A model generated the notes under the pieces. The model was not told the DNA's origin. It did not search any database and worked only from the letters and a program-made list of their open reading frames with translations. From positions 1 through 33,019 of the forward strand of contig WVXK01000014.1 in assembly GCA_011773515.1 (NCBI GenBank): a stretch of DNA of 33,019 nt. The letters run 5' to 3'. Positions within the stretch are counted from its first letter, which is position 1; every line of letters begins with the position of its first letter. Source of the stretch: Deltaproteobacteria bacterium. GTDB lineage: Bacteria > Desulfobacterota > Deferrimicrobia > J040. The translations under genes were made by a program, and so were the position numbers. This document shows, piece by piece, positions 7,531 through 14,629 of the stretch.

Positions 7531-7559
7531 ATTGACAGGTCAATTTTTCATAATATAAA
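7531..7559 (+). promoter_or_regulatory. Predicted promoter with palindromic -35 operator for the H-protein/bc operon
   Basis: TTGACA (7532-7537), a 16-base spacer and TATAAA (7554-7559) form a strong sigma70-type promoter 33 bp before the H-protein ATG. The -35 is embedded in a perfect inverted repeat, ATTGAC-AG-GTCAAT (7531-7544). A protein bound there would block or alter polymerase access. Confidence 0.6.
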
Positions 7560-7591
7560 AATAAACGGGCAAAAACGTGATCGAGGGTTCC

Positions 7592-7969
7592 ATGGAATCA
7601 TCCGAGTTGAAGTTCTCAGAGGACCACATCTGGGTTCTCGTTCTGGAAAACCGGGTAAAGCTCGGGATAACGGAATATGGCCAGGACCAGCTTGGAGAGG
7701 CCGTCGAATTCGTCCCGGTTGAGGTGGAAACCTACATCGACGCGGGGGACACCTTCGGAGAGATCGAATCGCAAAAGGCAATCGTCGAGCTCATCTCTCC
7801 CATCTCCGGGATGATCATGAACGTCAACGAGCGCGTCCTCGACGACCCAAGCATAATCAACGTCGACCCCTACGGGAGGGGGTGGCTCGTTGAGATAGAA
7901 CTGTCAGACGAGGATGAAATCAACAGCCTGATGGACGAGGACGGGTACGAAGCGTTCGTTGAGGAGTGA
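7592..7969 (+). CDS. Lipoyl-carrier H-protein (GcvH-like), stand-alone, heading a bc-complex operon
   Basis: A 125-residue lipoyl-domain protein. KLGITEYGQDQLGEAVEFVPVEV matches the GcvH fold, and FGEIESQKAIVEL carries the lipoylation lysine (K62) in the ES-x-KA context. PISGMIMNVNERVLDDPSIIN is the usual following block. The start was chosen at ATG 7592 with GAGGG seven bases upstream rather than the GTG at 7577. In the glycine cleavage system, H-protein shuttles aminomethyl groups; no gcvT or gcvP is here. It is instead the first gene of a Rieske/cytochrome b operon, 11 bp before the Rieske start. It may be an ordinary GcvH that happens to be cotranscribed, or a specialised lipoyl carrier as known for sHdr-type sulfur oxidation; nothing in the window decides. 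Confidence 0.88.
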   Translation: MESSELKFSEDHIWVLVLENRVKLGITEYGQDQLGEAVEFVPVEVETYIDAGDTFGEIESQKAIVELISPISGMIMNVNERVLDDPSIINVDPYGRGWLVEIELSDEDEINSLMDEDGYEAFVEE

Positions 7970-7980
7970 CGGGAAGGATC

Positions 7981-8418
7981 GTGGAAGACAATTCTGAAAG
8001 AGTTCGAATACGCCGGAGAGGCTTTATCAACATTCTCATCGGGTTTTTCGGGGGCCTCTTTGCCCTTTGCTCCCTCTACCCCGTACTGAGTTATCTCTGG
8101 CCCTACAAGGGCGCGTCGAGCGGCACGGGAGAGTTCTCTCTGCCCCTTGACGACGTCCCCCAAAACGGCTACAAAGTAGTCAACTACAAGGAAGACAAGG
8201 TGATACTCATACGCCTGGGAAACAGGGTCATCGCCCTTTCGGCAATATGCCCCCATCTGGGCTGTCTGGTGAAATATCGGGAAGAGGGCTTCATACAGTG
8301 CCCGTGCCATGACGGAAGATTCGACTTCAGCGGAAACGTCATCGCGGGACCTCCCCCCCGTCCCCTGGTTTCCTATCCCGTGAGGATCGCGCAGGACAAA
8401 ATCGTTTTGGGAGGGTGA
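7981..8418 (+). CDS. Rieske [2Fe-2S] subunit of a cytochrome bc complex
   Basis: A 145-residue Rieske protein. A twin-arginine-like basic stretch (RIRRRGFINILIGFFGG) leads into a single N-terminal transmembrane anchor (about residues 14-40). The soluble domain has both cluster boxes, C90-P-H92-LGC95 and C107-P-C109-H110-DGRF, giving ligands C90, H92, C107 and H110 with C95/C109 as the disulfide. It takes electrons from quinol at the Qo site of cytochrome b and passes them to the c-type cytochrome. GTG 7981 is preferred (GGGAAGG upstream); GTG 7966, which overlaps the H-protein stop, is the alternative. GPPPRPLVSYPV after box II is the usual Pro loop region. Confidence 0.95.
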   Translation: MEDNSERVRIRRRGFINILIGFFGGLFALCSLYPVLSYLWPYKGASSGTGEFSLPLDDVPQNGYKVVNYKEDKVILIRLGNRVIALSAICPHLGCLVKYREEGFIQCPCHDGRFDFSGNVIAGPPPRPLVSYPVRIAQDKIVLGG

Positions 8419-8426
8419 GCCACATC

Positions 8427-9191
8427 ATGGATAGCCCCGATAAGGACAATCGGGAGGAGAGCCGAAAAGAAGAGGAAGCGAAGGCCAAGGGGAAGGCGCT
8501 CGTCGATATAGTAAACCTCGTGTCCCTGTTCGGGTTTCTCTACGGTTCTCTCGACAACCGCCTCGATTTCGACGAGGCCCTGGCCCGGCAATTGAAGAAA
8601 CCCTCCCCGAACTACCGGACACGGCTCGAAAGCAATCTTCTGGCCTGCCTGGGGGGAATTTCCCTCGTCCTGATAATACTCCAGTTTGCGACGGGAATCC
8701 TCCTGCTTCTCTACTACCGGCCCACGACCGCCGAAGCATACCAGAGCATCATAGAAATAACCAACCAGGTGCCCTTCGGCTGGCTGATCCGGGGGCTGCA
8801 CTACTGGGGGGCGAACCTTTTAATAGGCGCCGTGATCCTCCACATGATCCGGATCTTTTTCACCGGCGCGTACAAATCCCCGCGGGAGTTCACCTGGGTA
8901 TCAGGAGTCGTTCTCTTCATCATCACCCTTCTCCTTGGATTTTCGGGATTTCTCCTCCCGTGGAACCAGCTTTCCTACTGGACGACTACCGTTGCGACGG
9001 ACGGCATGTCGGCGATTCCCCTCATCGGGGAAACCCTGAAGTTTTTCGTCCGGGGCGGCCTTGAAGTAGGCCAGCTCGGACTGACGAGATTTTTCGCATC
9101 CCACGTGGTCATACTGCCCGGAATACTGATGATTTTCCTGGCGATACACTTTTTAATGGTCCGGAGACTCGGTATTGCAGACCCGCTCTAA
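8427..9191 (+). CDS. Cytochrome b, N-terminal (b6-type) subunit of the bc complex
   Basis: A 254-residue diheme cytochrome b with four transmembrane helices, equivalent to cytochrome b6. Bis-His ligand pairs are visible in helix B (GLHYWGANLLIGAVILHMIR, the two His 13 apart) and helix D (ASHVVILPGILMIFLAIHFLMVRR, 14 apart). GFLLPWNQLSYW is the conserved segment before the Qo-site helix. A highly charged N-terminal extension (about 30 residues, Glu/Lys/Arg) precedes the first amphipathic segment. ATG 8427 is preferred, with GGGAGGG at 8409-8415; GTG 8415 overlaps the Rieske stop. It is split from the C-terminal part, as in b6f-type complexes, which is encoded 12 bp downstream. Confidence 0.95.
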   Translation: MDSPDKDNREESRKEEEAKAKGKALVDIVNLVSLFGFLYGSLDNRLDFDEALARQLKKPSPNYRTRLESNLLACLGGISLVLIILQFATGILLLLYYRPTTAEAYQSIIEITNQVPFGWLIRGLHYWGANLLIGAVILHMIRIFFTGAYKSPREFTWVSGVVLFIITLLLGFSGFLLPWNQLSYWTTTVATDGMSAIPLIGETLKFFVRGGLEVGQLGLTRFFASHVVILPGILMIFLAIHFLMVRRLGIADPL

Positions 9192-9203
9192 CGGGGAAAC
9201 GTA

Positions 9204-9638
9204 ATGGAGAGTGAAGAAAACAGGGGCAAACAGTGGCGTTACGGCCACGAACCGTTCTACCCCCACCACATAATCAAGCAGGTCATCCAGATATCGGTGG
9301 TCCTTGCCATTCTCATATTCCTCTCATCCACCGTGCCCCCTCCCATGCTGCCCAAGGCGGACCCGTTCATCTCCCCCGACCGCATTCGACCGGACTGGTA
9401 TTTTCTCGCAGCCTACCAGTTTCTCAAGCTGGCAGACGGTTTCAGCTTCCTGGGGCCATGGGCACCCAAGTTCATCGGGGTCATCGGCCAGGGAGCAGGG
9501 GCACTGCTGCTCTTGTTTCTCCCCTTTCTCGACAGGAACCCCTCACCCCGGCCGGGCCATCGCCCGCGTGCCATGAGCATAGGCGTCGTGATCATCGTGA
9601 CGTACATCATCCTGACCTTCTGGGGGTACTACTGGTGA
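9204..9638 (+). CDS. Cytochrome b C-terminal subunit (subunit IV-like)
   Basis: A 144-residue membrane protein with about three transmembrane helices, matching subunit IV of b6f-type complexes. PDWYFLAAYQFLK contains the Qo-site motif as PDWY; the usual form is PEWY, so Glu is replaced by Asp. PHHIIKQVIQISVVLAILIFLS forms the first helix. GGGGAAACGTA precedes the ATG. The stop overlaps the GTG start of the nonahaem cytochrome, so the two are translationally coupled. With the Rieske and b6-type proteins it completes the quinol-oxidising core. No extra domain is visible. Confidence 0.93.
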   Translation: MESEENRGKQWRYGHEPFYPHHIIKQVIQISVVLAILIFLSSTVPPPMLPKADPFISPDRIRPDWYFLAAYQFLKLADGFSFLGPWAPKFIGVIGQGAGALLLLFLPFLDRNPSPRPGHRPRAMSIGVVIIVTYIILTFWGYYW

Positions 9639-10951
9639 GAAATTGCAGCAGATGGGAACCCGATCGTGGGTGGGTCGTTCCCCGCAGACGCCCGTACGTT
9701 TTGATCATCGCCCCGATAGTCGCGGCTGCCCTGTTTTTCTTCACCCAGCCCTGCTCTGCCCAGGGAAGAGATGAGAACAGCTGCTACGACTGCCACGTCC
9801 GGCTGGGCGGAAACCTGAAAGATTCTGCCGTAGGCTGGCAGCTGGGTATCCACAGCAAGGTGGGCGTAACCTGCGATTCCTGCCACGGAGGAAACCCCTT
9901 TACCTCCACGAATGATTCGATGAGCGAGGATTACGGGTTCGTTGGCTCCTTCACTCCCGCCGAATCCGCCCGCCTCTGCGCATCGTGCCACTCGGACGTG
10001 AATCTCATGCGGCAATACAACCTGAGAACGGATCAGTACGACGAGTACCTGACGAGCGAACACGGCAGACTGCTCAACCAGGGGAACACGCGGGTCGCCA
10101 CGTGCATCAGCTGCCACGGCGTTCACGAGATACGGAAAAAAAACGACCCACGGTCGACGGTCTTTCATACGAACGTCCCGGAGACGTGCGCGAAGTGCCA
10201 CGCAGACAAGGAGCTCATGGACAGGTACGGCAAGCCGCACGACCAGTACGAGATTTACCGGAAAGGGTATCACGGGAAGATACTGTACGGAGAGATCAGG
10301 GGGAAAAACCCCCTGATCGTGCCCAGCTGCGCCACCTGTCACGGCATACACGGGGCCAGACCACCGGGAGTCGACGAGGTGGCTAACGTTTGCGGAAGCT
10401 GCCACACGAACATCTACCGCTTTTTCAACGCGGGGCCCCACGCCAGGGCAGTCAATGAAACGGGGGAGCCACGGTGCGTCGACTGTCACGGGAACCACAG
10501 CAACGCTTACCCGAGCCTCGAGCTGTTCAGCGGGACGGAACCGGGAAAATGCGGGTTCTGTCACGAGGAGGAGGGGGCGGAATATCTTCTGGGGCAGGAG
10601 TTAAAAGAGCGCCTCGAAGGGTTGAAAAGCTCCGTCGACGAGATCGTGATACGGGCGCAGGAGGCGCGCGATGCGGGCAGGAGCGCGGAAAGGCTCAACA
10701 ATGCCGAGTCGGCCCTGAGGGCGGCCTACATTCAGATGATCCCCATTACCCACGCCGTCGACCTCGAGATCCTGCGGCCCCTCTTTGCCGATGCACGGGA
10801 CCAGGTGAAGATAGCCCAGGAGGAGTTCGAAACGATCCGGGCAGAGAAAGAAAGGAGGAAGAGAGTCGCAACGGTCGCGGTGACACTTCTCTTACTCTTT
10901 GCCGGCCTGCTGGTGGTAAAGTTGTTTCAACTGGACAGGAGTGAGGAATGA
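9635..10951 (+). CDS. Nonahaem c-type cytochrome of the bc complex, with C-terminal membrane anchor
   Basis: A 438-residue exported cytochrome starting at GTG 9635, overlapping the previous stop, with GGGGGT eight bases upstream. The N-terminal signal (VLIIAPIVAAALFFFTQPCSAQG) should be cleaved after CSA. Nine CXXCH motifs follow: CYDCH, CDSCH, CASCH, CISCH, CAKCH, CATCH, CGSCH, CVDCH and CGFCH. Several are CHGxH-type with distal His. A Glu/Arg-rich helical segment of about 100 residues then leads to a C-terminal transmembrane helix (VATVAVTLLLLFAGLLVVKLF). It takes the place of cytochrome c1/f in this operon, giving the bc complex a multihaem outlet to the periplasm. Reading frames that extend upstream of 9635 only overlap subunit IV and are not coding. 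Confidence 0.94.
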   Translation: MRNCSRWEPDRGWVVPRRRPYVLIIAPIVAAALFFFTQPCSAQGRDENSCYDCHVRLGGNLKDSAVGWQLGIHSKVGVTCDSCHGGNPFTSTNDSMSEDYGFVGSFTPAESARLCASCHSDVNLMRQYNLRTDQYDEYLTSEHGRLLNQGNTRVATCISCHGVHEIRKKNDPRSTVFHTNVPETCAKCHADKELMDRYGKPHDQYEIYRKGYHGKILYGEIRGKNPLIVPSCATCHGIHGARPPGVDEVANVCGSCHTNIYRFFNAGPHARAVNETGEPRCVDCHGNHSNAYPSLELFSGTEPGKCGFCHEEEGAEYLLGQELKERLEGLKSSVDEIVIRAQEARDAGRSAERLNNAESALRAAYIQMIPITHAVDLEILRPLFADARDQVKIAQEEFETIRAEKERRKRVATVAVTLLLLFAGLLVVKLFQLDRSEE

Positions 10952-10954
10952 CTC

Positions 10955-10999
10955 CCCGTTTTCTCAACTGCCCTGATGCGCCATTTCGAGGAAAACGGG
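10955..10999 (+). other. Inverted repeat CCCGTTTTC...GAAAACGGG between the nonahaem and 12-haem genes
   Basis: Perfect 9-base arms (10955-10963 and 10991-10999) separated by 27 bases, starting three bases after the nonahaem stop. No T-run follows, so it is not a classic terminator. It could be an RNA stem that ends or stabilises the upstream message, in a 114-bp gap that otherwise shows no clear promoter. Confidence 0.45.
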
Positions 11000-11065
11000 T
11001 TGCCAGGTACCCACTTTCTGTGAAATAAAAGAGAACATATCGGTGATACCAGGGAAGGGACGACC

Positions 11066-12526
11066 ATGACGGGAGACGATGAAGGAAGAAAGGATACCGC
11101 CAAGGGCAACAGGAAGAGCAAAATACTCGAAGTTCTGGGGATGCACGTTCCCGTTGGAAAAGAAGACAAGCTCCACATAAGGCCCCGGTTCTTCAAGTTT
11201 CTGGGGTTTTTAGGGGTCCTTGCCCTCATATTCTCCATGGGCATGTTCGAGTTCTCCACGAGCCCCTCCTTCTGCAATTCCTGCCACATCATGAAACCCT
11301 ATTACGAGGCATGGGAAACATCGAGCCACAACCACGTGCCCTGCGTGGACTGCCACTATCCCCCCGAGCTCAGAGAGAAGCTCTGGCTCAAATTCCAGGC
11401 CCTCTCCCAGGTCGTCAAGTACGTAACGAGGACCTACAGCTCGAAGCCATATGCGGAAATCAGCGACGTGAGCTGCCTGAGAAAGGGCTGCCACGAAACG
11501 AGGCTTTTAGAGGGCGAAGCCATTTTCAGGAGGGGGATAAAGTTCGACCACAAACCCCACCTGACACAGGAGAGAAGGGGGAAAAAGCTTCGCTGCACAT
11601 CCTGCCACAGCCAGATCGTGGTGGGAAACCACATGGAGGTGACCGACTCGACCTGCTTTCTCTGTCATTTCAAGGGGAAAGTCACCGGTCGTGAGGAACT
11701 TCCCATCGGGGGATGCCCGTCGTGCCACACCGCTCCCGAACAGGACATCAGGTACGAGGGAATCGCCTTCAATCACGGCGACTTCGTCAGCGAACGGCAC
11801 GTGGACTGCCAGAACTGCCATCTCGACGCCATTCAGGGCAGGGGAGAGGCACCCGTGGACAGGTGCTACCAGTGCCACAACGAAGAGGAGAGGATCAAGG
11901 AATATGAAAACATCGATTTCGTTCACAAAAACCACGTGACGGAGCACTTCCTCGATTGCAACCACTGCCACTTCGAGATAAAGCACAAGGTCAGGACCTC
12001 CGTCGAGCCACTCGAGTATGACTGCTCAATTTGCCACGAGAACAAACACCAGGCTACCAAGCAGATCTACATGGGAAGGGGGGCAAAGGGCGTGGAAAAA
12101 ATGCCGGCAGCCATGTTCCTCGCCCAGGTAGACTGCATCGGTTGCCACAAGGTCTCGACGGCAAAGCTGGATGAAGAGGAGTTTACCGGACAGACCTACA
12201 AAGCCTCTGAAGCAGCCTGCATCGGCTGTCACGGAGACGAATACGAAGGCGTTCTCGACGAGTGGAAGGAGTCCATCGAGGAGGGGCTTTCAGCAGTGGC
12301 TCCCCTCCTGGAGAAAGCATCCCTGATGGCCAAGGAGGTCAAGCTCAAGAACCACGACTTCAGAAACGCCAAAATCCTTTTGAACAGGGCCCGGTACAAC
12401 TACCGCTTCGTGAAGCTGGGCAACGGCTTCCACAACGCCGACTACGCCCTGGAGGTCCTGGACAAGGTAAAAAGTGACACCCGGCAAGCGCTCGCTCTGC
12501 TCGAAAAGATAACGGCGAAGAAATAA
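11066..12526 (+). CDS. NapC/NirT-like membrane-anchored 12-haem c-type cytochrome
   Basis: A 486-residue protein. An N-terminal cytoplasmic tail and one transmembrane helix (about residues 43-64) precede FCNSCHIMKPYYEAW...SSHNHVPCVDCH, the NapC/NrfH-type quinol-dehydrogenase signature. There are eleven CXXCH motifs and one expanded motif, CLRKGCH (CX4CH), as the third haem site, giving 12 predicted haems. The C-terminal 110 residues are haem-free helices with YNYRFVKLGNGFHNADYA, a GxGxHN block shared with multihaem nitrite reductase-like proteins. GGGAAGGGACGACC precedes the ATG. It shares long blocks with the convergent 18-haem protein (CFLCHFKG, GGCPSCH, YMGxGAxGV, MFxAQVxCxGCH), so they are paralogues. 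Role inferred: quinol oxidation and long-range periplasmic electron transfer. No CXXCK or other catalytic motif was found. Confidence 0.93.
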   Translation: MTGDDEGRKDTAKGNRKSKILEVLGMHVPVGKEDKLHIRPRFFKFLGFLGVLALIFSMGMFEFSTSPSFCNSCHIMKPYYEAWETSSHNHVPCVDCHYPPELREKLWLKFQALSQVVKYVTRTYSSKPYAEISDVSCLRKGCHETRLLEGEAIFRRGIKFDHKPHLTQERRGKKLRCTSCHSQIVVGNHMEVTDSTCFLCHFKGKVTGREELPIGGCPSCHTAPEQDIRYEGIAFNHGDFVSERHVDCQNCHLDAIQGRGEAPVDRCYQCHNEEERIKEYENIDFVHKNHVTEHFLDCNHCHFEIKHKVRTSVEPLEYDCSICHENKHQATKQIYMGRGAKGVEKMPAAMFLAQVDCIGCHKVSTAKLDEEEFTGQTYKASEAACIGCHGDEYEGVLDEWKESIEEGLSAVAPLLEKASLMAKEVKLKNHDFRNAKILLNRARYNYRFVKLGNGFHNADYALEVLDKVKSDTRQALALLEKITAKK

Positions 12527-12542
12527 GGCGGCAGAAACCGCC
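12527..12542 (+). terminator. Weak hairpin after the 12-haem cytochrome gene
   Basis: GGCGG-CAGAAA-CCGCC directly follows the stop codon in the 63-bp gap between two convergent genes. Five perfect G/C pairs and the position suggest a terminator, but there is no U-tract. Confidence 0.35.
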
Positions 12543-12589
12543 GGATCCCATTCTCTGTCTCCCCGTGCCTGTGGGCCAGCCGGATTTCC

Positions 12590-14629
12590 CTACTTTTTCT
12601 CCAGGATCACCTCGAGATCGGCGAGGGCTTTTTCGAGCATGGCGCTGGACATCTCGAAGTTGTGAATTCCCCGTCCACTGGAGACCAGCGCATAGGACGT
12701 ACGTGCCGACTCAAGAAGGGCTTCGAGTTTTGCCGTATCCCTCCCGAGCCTCCTTCTTCTCTGCACCAGGTCGGTGGCCTCCTCCAGGTCCACGGCTATG
12801 CGATTCTCCAGCTCGAGTATCTCCTTCTCCCAGGTGAGGGCCATTTCGGCGTAGGACTCATCGCCGTCGTGGCAGCCTGCACACTTCTCTTTCACCGTGA
12901 CCACGTTCTGGGGCCGGTCGCTTTTCAGATCGTGGCATTCGGAGCAACCCACATCTCCTTCCTTCATGTAGTCGGGAGCGGAGACGATCCCCTCGACCGT
13001 TACATCCCCCGCGTAGAGCCTGGCCTGTGCACCGTGGCACTCCGAACACTCCACGTCCATGGCCTCGTGGTGGCAGGACATGCACTCCGTCTTCGTCACG
13101 ATGCGCATCTTGTGCTCTTTCGGCGAATGGCAGGCAACACACTCGATCCCGATATCCCTGATATGGGTCTGGTGGGGAAAATCGAGCTGCATCTCCTGGA
13201 AATTGACCGTACCGGGAACGCCCAGCCTGGCATGGCAGAACTCGGTACAATATCCGGAATCTTTTTCGATCAAGGGAGGCCTCGCAACGGGGGGCTGCCC
13301 GAGCAGGTTCGTTGCAATGTCCATCTGCGTGTGGGCCGTCTTCACGATCTTCCAGGCGTACTCGATATTGTGAGCCCCGCGCCCCGACATCAAAAACTCA
13401 TAGTTGTACTGTATGTCGTCGACCATAGCCTCCACGTACCGGGCGTTGGGGCTGTCGTGCGCCTTCCCGTTTACCCTCCCGGCCTCGGCCCGAACCCTGT
13501 CCATCATTTCTTCGAGCTGCCTGCTCGAGGCGATCCAGTCATCGACCATGTGGTCATAGTTCTCGCCGTGACACACCACGCAGCTTTTTTTCTCTGCCAT
13601 GAGGCGCTTTTCCCCCCTGACACGTATCCCCCCCTCGACTTCCTGAACCGCCTGCGTGTGGCATCCGTCGCAGGCAACCTGTGCGGTAAACATCCTCGAG
13701 GGGGTATCGGGAACACCCCGCGCCCCCGTTCCCATGTACATCTCCTTCTGATTGGAGTGGAGTTTTTTGTGGCAGGTGTCGCACTTGACCTCGAATACCC
13801 TGACGAGCTCGACCTCCCCGTGTTTTATCTCTTCGTGGCACTTCAGGCACTCGAACCCTCCGGCGGTTACGTGATTCCTGTGCAGGGCCAGCTGGTCATA
13901 CTTCCCCCGGTCCCGTGCCACGTGGCATTCGAAGCATTTGCCCTCCGGGACATCTCCGCTTCCCGTTGCCACATTTATGTGACACTCCTTGCACTCGACG
14001 CCGACTTTCAGGTAGGAATCGTGGGAGAAGTAGAACCCCTCCCTCTCCACGACCTTTTTGGGCGTTCCGTGACAGGAAGGGCAGCCTCCGATAGATTGTC
14101 CCTTGCTCATCCCCTTGAAGTGGCAGAGGAAACAGACCCGTTTGTCCACCGAAATGTGCTCCCCCTGGACGATCTGGTAATGACAGGAGGTACAGCGCAG
14201 GCTCTCGCCCCTTTTCAGCTTCGTCATGTGCTCCCGGTGATTGAAGATAATATCGCCGGTGAGATACTCCTCCGGCTTGTCGATGCGGCTCGCGTGGCAT
14301 GCCTGGGCCGTGCATGCAGCATTGTCGACTACCGCGTGGGGCTTCGGATTGTAGAGATTGGTCAGGTACTTTATCGTCGTCACCGTGATGAAGAGCGGTT
14401 TGAAATCATGACACTCGAGACAGTTCACGCCCGAGTGCCTGGAAGTCTTCCACTGATCGTAGAACGGGTCCATGTAGTGACAGACGATGCAGGACTTGGG
14501 GTAGTAGGCGGACACGAAAAAGAGCCCGTTGAAGGCAATGAAGAAAATGGCGAGGACGATAACCACCTTGGTGAGCGTTTTCTTGTAGGTATACACCCAG
14601 TCGAAAAATCCCCTTATCATCTCCCTCAT
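12590..14629 (-). CDS. NapC/NirT-like membrane-anchored 18-haem c-type cytochrome
   Basis: A 679-residue protein and the last gene of the minus-strand operon, joined by ATGA overlap to the cytochrome b upstream. One N-terminal transmembrane helix (about residues 20-42) precedes SCIVCHYMDPFYDQW...SGVNCLECH, a NapC-like signature. Module 1 has 12 haem sites, including CTAQACH (CX4CH) at site three, and ends in a helical GRGAHNIEYAW block. Module 2 adds six more sites, the first being CTEFCH (CX3CH), and ends with a second helical block, SGRGIHNFEMSSA. The total is 16 CXXCH plus two expanded motifs. Module 1 is a paralogue of the convergent 12-haem protein; module 2 looks like an appended partial copy of the helical architecture. 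It is likely a quinol-linked periplasmic electron conduit; no catalytic site was recognised. Confidence 0.93.
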   Translation of the reverse strand: MREMIRGFFDWVYTYKKTLTKVVIVLAIFFIAFNGLFFVSAYYPKSCIVCHYMDPFYDQWKTSRHSGVNCLECHDFKPLFITVTTIKYLTNLYNPKPHAVVDNAACTAQACHASRIDKPEEYLTGDIIFNHREHMTKLKRGESLRCTSCHYQIVQGEHISVDKRVCFLCHFKGMSKGQSIGGCPSCHGTPKKVVEREGFYFSHDSYLKVGVECKECHINVATGSGDVPEGKCFECHVARDRGKYDQLALHRNHVTAGGFECLKCHEEIKHGEVELVRVFEVKCDTCHKKLHSNQKEMYMGTGARGVPDTPSRMFTAQVACDGCHTQAVQEVEGGIRVRGEKRLMAEKKSCVVCHGENYDHMVDDWIASSRQLEEMMDRVRAEAGRVNGKAHDSPNARYVEAMVDDIQYNYEFLMSGRGAHNIEYAWKIVKTAHTQMDIATNLLGQPPVARPPLIEKDSGYCTEFCHARLGVPGTVNFQEMQLDFPHQTHIRDIGIECVACHSPKEHKMRIVTKTECMSCHHEAMDVECSECHGAQARLYAGDVTVEGIVSAPDYMKEGDVGCSECHDLKSDRPQNVVTVKEKCAGCHDGDESYAEMALTWEKEILELENRIAVDLEEATDLVQRRRRLGRDTAKLEALLESARTSYALVSSGRGIHNFEMSSAMLEKALADLEVILEKK

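Noticed and set aside
9233-9634. A 5' extension of the nonahaem cytochrome frame to 9233
   Set aside because: It overlaps the cytochrome b subunit IV gene completely; the signal peptide and ribosome site support GTG 9635.
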